The notes under the pieces: generated by a model
Databases searched by the model: none
What the model was told of the DNA's origin: nothing
What the model saw: only the letters and a program-made list of their open reading frames with translations
Origin: an uncultured Varibaculum sp.
Lineage (GTDB): Bacteria > Actinomycetota > Actinomycetes > Actinomycetales > Actinomycetaceae
Length of the DNA stretch: 18,379 bases
Direction: 5' to 3'
NCBI RefSeq assembly: GCF_902489465.1
Contig: NZ_CABTZZ010000035.1
Location: 1-18,379 of the forward strand
Made by a program: the position numbers and the translations under genes
In this document: one piece after another, positions 15,436 through 18,379 of the stretch
How positions within the stretch are numbered: position 1 is the stretch's first letter
How the letters are laid out: each line of letters begins with the position of its first letter

Positions 15436-16722
15436 CTAGAACTGAGCTTCTTCAGTAGATCCTTTAATCGCCAAAGTGGACGACTCAGGATTAATGGCCG
15501 TGGCTACCATGTCGAAGTAGCCGGCACCGACTTCCCGCTGGTGGCGGTGAGCGGTGTAACCATCTTTCTCGGCCGCGAACTCTTTTTCTTGCAGCTCAAC
15601 AAAGGCGCTCATATCCCGGCTAGCATAGCCTTTGGCCAGTTCAAACATGCCGTAGTTAAGCTGGTGGAATCCCGCCAAAGTAATGAATTGGAAGCAGTAT
15701 CCCATAGCCGCCAGATCTTTCTGGAAGGACGCAATCTGGGCATCATCCAGGTTGGCTTTCCAGTTGAAGGAGGGCGAGCAGTTATAGGCCAGCATCTTGT
15801 CGGGGTATTCCGCTTTGACTGCTTCGGCCACATCCCGAGCCAGCTCGGGATCTGGGGTAGCGGTTTCCACCCACACCAGATCGGCGTGGGGAGCAAAGGC
15901 GAGCAACCGCGCGATAACCACTTCTTTACCGGCCTGGGTGTAGTAGTGTCCCTCAGCAGAACGCTCGCCGGTAAGGAATTGGCGATCCAGTTCATCAACA
16001 TCGGAGGTAATCAGGTTAGCCCCCAGCGAATCGGTGCGCGCCACAATCAAAGTGGAAGTGTTCTGCACATCCGCCGCTAGCCGCGCAGCATCTAGGTTGC
16101 GAATCGCCTGCGAAGTCGGGATCAAAACTTTCCCACCCAGATGACCACATTTCTTTTCGGCCGCCAACTGATCTTCGTAGTGAACCCCGGAGGCACCAGA
16201 TTTGATCATGTTCTTCATTAGTTCGTAGGCATTGAGCGCACCCCCGAATCCGGCCTCGGCATCCGCTACAATCGGGGCGAACCAGTCAAAGTCCACATCC
16301 TGATGCTCCGACCAAGTGATTTCATCGGCGCGTTTAAAGGCATTGTTAATCCGGCGCACCATTTTGGGGGCGGAATCATAAGGATAGAGGGACTGATCTG
16401 GGTAGGTATTATCGGAGGTGTTGCCATCGGCCGCGACCTGCCATCCGGATAGATAAATAGCTTTTAGTCCCGCCCGCACCATCTGTACTGCCTGGTTTCC
16501 GGTGATAGCTCCCAGGGCGTTGATGTAATCTTCTTCGTGCAGCATCTTCCATAGCCGCTGGGCACCCCGCTCAGCCAGGGTGTGTTCTTCAATAACGGAG
16601 CCTTGCAGCTCGGCTACCCGCTCAGCGGAATAGGGACGAACCACGCCCTTCCACCGGGGATTGGTATCCCATTCCTTTTGGATCGCGGCTGCTCGTTTTT
16701 GGATTTCTTCTGCAGTACTCAT
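15436..16722 (-). CDS. aceA: Isocitrate lyase
   Basis: Cleaves isocitrate to glyoxylate and succinate, the entry to the glyoxylate shunt and needed for growth on acetate or fatty acids. It has 428 residues, typical of the short bacterial class. The signature KKCGH is at 190-194 with catalytic Cys192. VADAEAGFGG (about 152-161) is the metal-binding region, and NCSPSFNW occurs near residue 315. An SGWQVAADGN segment near 92-101 is also typical. The ATG has a clear GAGGAG ribosome site. It is co-transcribed with aceB and divergent from a RamB-like regulator. Confidence 0.98.
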   Translation of the reverse strand: MSTAEEIQKRAAAIQKEWDTNPRWKGVVRPYSAERVAELQGSVIEEHTLAERGAQRLWKMLHEEDYINALGAITGNQAVQMVRAGLKAIYLSGWQVAADGNTSDNTYPDQSLYPYDSAPKMVRRINNAFKRADEITWSEHQDVDFDWFAPIVADAEAGFGGALNAYELMKNMIKSGASGVHYEDQLAAEKKCGHLGGKVLIPTSQAIRNLDAARLAADVQNTSTLIVARTDSLGANLITSDVDELDRQFLTGERSAEGHYYTQAGKEVVIARLLAFAPHADLVWVETATPDPELARDVAEAVKAEYPDKMLAYNCSPSFNWKANLDDAQIASFQKDLAAMGYCFQFITLAGFHQLNYGMFELAKGYASRDMSAFVELQEKEFAAEKDGYTAHRHQREVGAGYFDMVATAINPESSTLAIKGSTEEAQF

Positions 16723-16814
16723 GGCTTTCTCCTCTATTTATTGAGCTTTTCTGACCTACGCCTCAACCGAGAACGTATTTCGAGTATTGCGCGACACAAT
16801 CTCTCGATCTCTAC

Positions 16815-16830
16815 TAAACTTGGGTAAACT
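16815..16830. promoter_or_regulatory. TAAACT direct repeat in aceA/regulator divergent region
   Basis: TAAACT occurs at 16815-16820 and 16825-16830, exactly one helical turn apart, within CTAAACTTGGGTAAACTATT. The AAACTTGGGTAAA core (16816-16828) is reminiscent of the RamB site as I recall it, (A/G)AACTTTGCAAA, with one extra base. It sits 19-34 nt before the regulator ATG, so self-regulation and control of aceA are both possible. A poor aceA promoter candidate (TTGTGT, 16-nt spacer, TACGTT) lies closer to aceA. Confidence 0.4.
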
Positions 16831-16848
16831 ATTGAAGAAATTCACACC

Positions 16849-18327
16849 ATGAGAAATTTCGGGGAATCTATGGACGATGAGGACGAACAACTTACTCTCC
16901 CGGCGGCTGCTCTACTGGGGGCGCGGGTGCGTTACGCCCGCAAGGAAAAGCGCATTACCTTAAAGGAACTAGCCCACGCGGTAGATCGTGCCCCCTCTCT
17001 GATCTCACAAATCGAAAACGGCAAACGAGAACCCCGGCTATCTCTCCTGAAAGCAATTGCCCAAGCATTGGGGGTATCGCTGGCTTATCTGCTAGCAGAT
17101 GAAGCTCCCGATGAACGTTCTCTCTTGGAACTAGAACTAGCCAGCTACCAGCAGCAATCCTCTTATCAAGCGTTAAGACTGCCTCAGTTAACCCCTTCTT
17201 CCCGGTTATCGACCGATGCACTGCGGGTAATTGTGGGTTTACACCGGCAGCTGGCTGCTTCCCGGAAGGTTCATGCCGGAACCCCCGAAAAAGCGCGCGC
17301 CGAAAACCGGAAGTTACGCGCAGAGATGCGATCCCGTGACAACTATCTTCCCGAGATCGAAGCTGTGGCCTCCGATATCCTGGGCGCACTCGATATGGAA
17401 AATGGCCCGCGTGCAGAGGACGACCTGGAACGGATAGTGCAGTATCTGGGTTACACCCTGATCCGCACCGCTGACCTGCCGACGGCTACGCGTGCCATCC
17501 GTGACCTGAAGAATCGGCGAATCTATCTGCGCCCCAACCAGCCGGGAGAGAAATATGTGCGCTCCCTGGGGCTGCGCTCGATTGCGGGAGTGGCACTCGG
17601 GCATGAAACTCCCCGCAGTTTCGGCGAGTTCTTGCGCCAACGCATCGCTGCTAACTATTTCGCGGCCGCAATTTTACTGCCCGAAAAACCGGTAGTAGCC
17701 ATGTTGCAGGAAGCCAAGAAAGCACGGGAACTGGATGTAAGGGAGCTGGTAGATCGCTACCGCGTGCGCTATGAAACCGCAGCTCACCGCTTCACTAACT
17801 TGGCGACCCGGCATTTAGGAATCCGCTTGCATTTCGATCGGATATCCCCTGCCGGAGTACTCACCAAAATCTATGCCAATGATGGGATTAAGTTTCCGGA
17901 GGACGTATCCGGGGCGGTTGAAGGGCAGCTAATCTGTAGAAAATACGCTTCTATGCAGGCGTTTAAACAAGAGAACCCGGCGATCCCCTACCGGCAATAC
18001 ACCGACACCCCGATGGGAACTTTCTTTTGTACCGCGCAGATTATAACCACCTCTACTGGGCACTATTCCATAGGGATTGGAGTTCCCTTTGCTGACTCAA
18101 AGTGGTTTACCGGGCGCGACACCAAGAACCGGATGGCCTCTAGCTGCCCAGACCCAAGGTGTTGCCGCTTGCCAAATCCGTTGCTTGCCAGCGAATGGGA
18201 GGGGAAGGCCTTCCCAGAAGTTAAAACTCATTCTCACCTGTTAGCAGCCTTACCTCCCGGAGCGTTCCCGGGAGTTGACGACGCGATTGTCTACGAGTTT
18301 TTAGCCAGACACGAAACCGGCAACTAA
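16849..18327 (+). CDS. RamB/ScfR-family transcriptional regulator
   Basis: A 492-residue cytoplasmic DNA-binding protein. Residues 23-82 form an XRE-type helix-turn-helix (LKELAHAVDRAPSLISQIENG). The middle part (about 150-330) corresponds to an IrrE/M78-like domain, but the position of the HExxH zinc motif reads GHETP (251-255), so peptidase activity is not expected. The C-terminal part (about 340-490) matches the short-chain-fatty-acyl regulator domain (DUF2083), with cysteines 433, 438 and 439 in CPDPRCC. RamB of corynebacteria and mycobacteria has this layout and controls acetate and glyoxylate genes; the divergent aceA supports the same role. Two starts are possible: ATG 16849 (weak GAAGAA site) or ATG 16870, closely preceded by GGGGA. 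No terminator is visible before the window ends. Confidence 0.88.
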   Translation: MRNFGESMDDEDEQLTLPAAALLGARVRYARKEKRITLKELAHAVDRAPSLISQIENGKREPRLSLLKAIAQALGVSLAYLLADEAPDERSLLELELASYQQQSSYQALRLPQLTPSSRLSTDALRVIVGLHRQLAASRKVHAGTPEKARAENRKLRAEMRSRDNYLPEIEAVASDILGALDMENGPRAEDDLERIVQYLGYTLIRTADLPTATRAIRDLKNRRIYLRPNQPGEKYVRSLGLRSIAGVALGHETPRSFGEFLRQRIAANYFAAAILLPEKPVVAMLQEAKKARELDVRELVDRYRVRYETAAHRFTNLATRHLGIRLHFDRISPAGVLTKIYANDGIKFPEDVSGAVEGQLICRKYASMQAFKQENPAIPYRQYTDTPMGTFFCTAQIITTSTGHYSIGIGVPFADSKWFTGRDTKNRMASSCPDPRCCRLPNPLLASEWEGKAFPEVKTHSHLLAALPPGAFPGVDDAIVYEFLARHETGN

Positions 18328-18379
18328 AACTCCCCTTGGGCAATACTGTCCGCAGGTTGGCGCCTAGCGAGGAATCCTC

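Noticed and set aside
18328..18379. Start of another gene or a terminator at the right edge
   Set aside because: Only 52 bases, with no clear hairpin, ribosome site or family-like translation.

Overview
The window looks like chromosome from a mid-GC actinobacterium, most likely of the Actinomycetaceae type. The protein families, the cluster order argC-J-B-D-G-H, a RamB-like regulator beside the glyoxylate-shunt genes and a short wall-anchored surface protein all fit, but I cannot name the genus from sequence alone. Most genes are on the minus strand. Only the Nudix-type regulator (2943-3647) and the RamB-like regulator (16849-18327) are on plus.

Layout, left to right. Positions 1-213 read on the minus strand as the promoter and leader of an rRNA operon whose 16S gene would lie beyond the left edge. 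Next come tyrS (tyrosyl-tRNA synthetase) and a PfoR-like PTS-IIC-type membrane protein. The latter is divergent from a NrtR-like regulator with a degenerate Nudix box, and the two share a 33-bp perfect inverted repeat. A bidirectional terminator (3749-3783) separates the regulator from a secreted, sortase-type surface protein. That gene is split by a one-base frameshift near 5726-5733: the signal peptide is in one frame, and the body and sorting signal are in the other.

Positions 6116-6574 carry no gene. They hold the surface-protein promoter and two sets of long inverted repeats, the larger (6448-6559) just past the end of argH. Then follows a tightly packed arginine operon, argC-argJ-argB-argD-argG-argH, with 2-nt gaps or overlaps. 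It encodes every step from N-acetylglutamate to arginine except ornithine carbamoyltransferase (argF), and argR is also missing. The argC promoter has ArgR-box-like dyads over the expected -35 and -10 regions, and the start looks leaderless, so ArgR control from elsewhere in the genome is likely.

A strong terminator separates this from aceA-aceB (isocitrate lyase, malate synthase A), the glyoxylate shunt for growth on acetate or fatty acids. Divergent from aceA is a RamB/ScfR-family regulator, a plausible local controller. The last 52 bases show nothing I can assign.

No mobile element, CRISPR array, tRNA or clearly new multi-gene system was seen. The most interesting points are the PfoR/NrtR pair with its dyad, the structured element after argH, the split surface gene and the compact argC control region.
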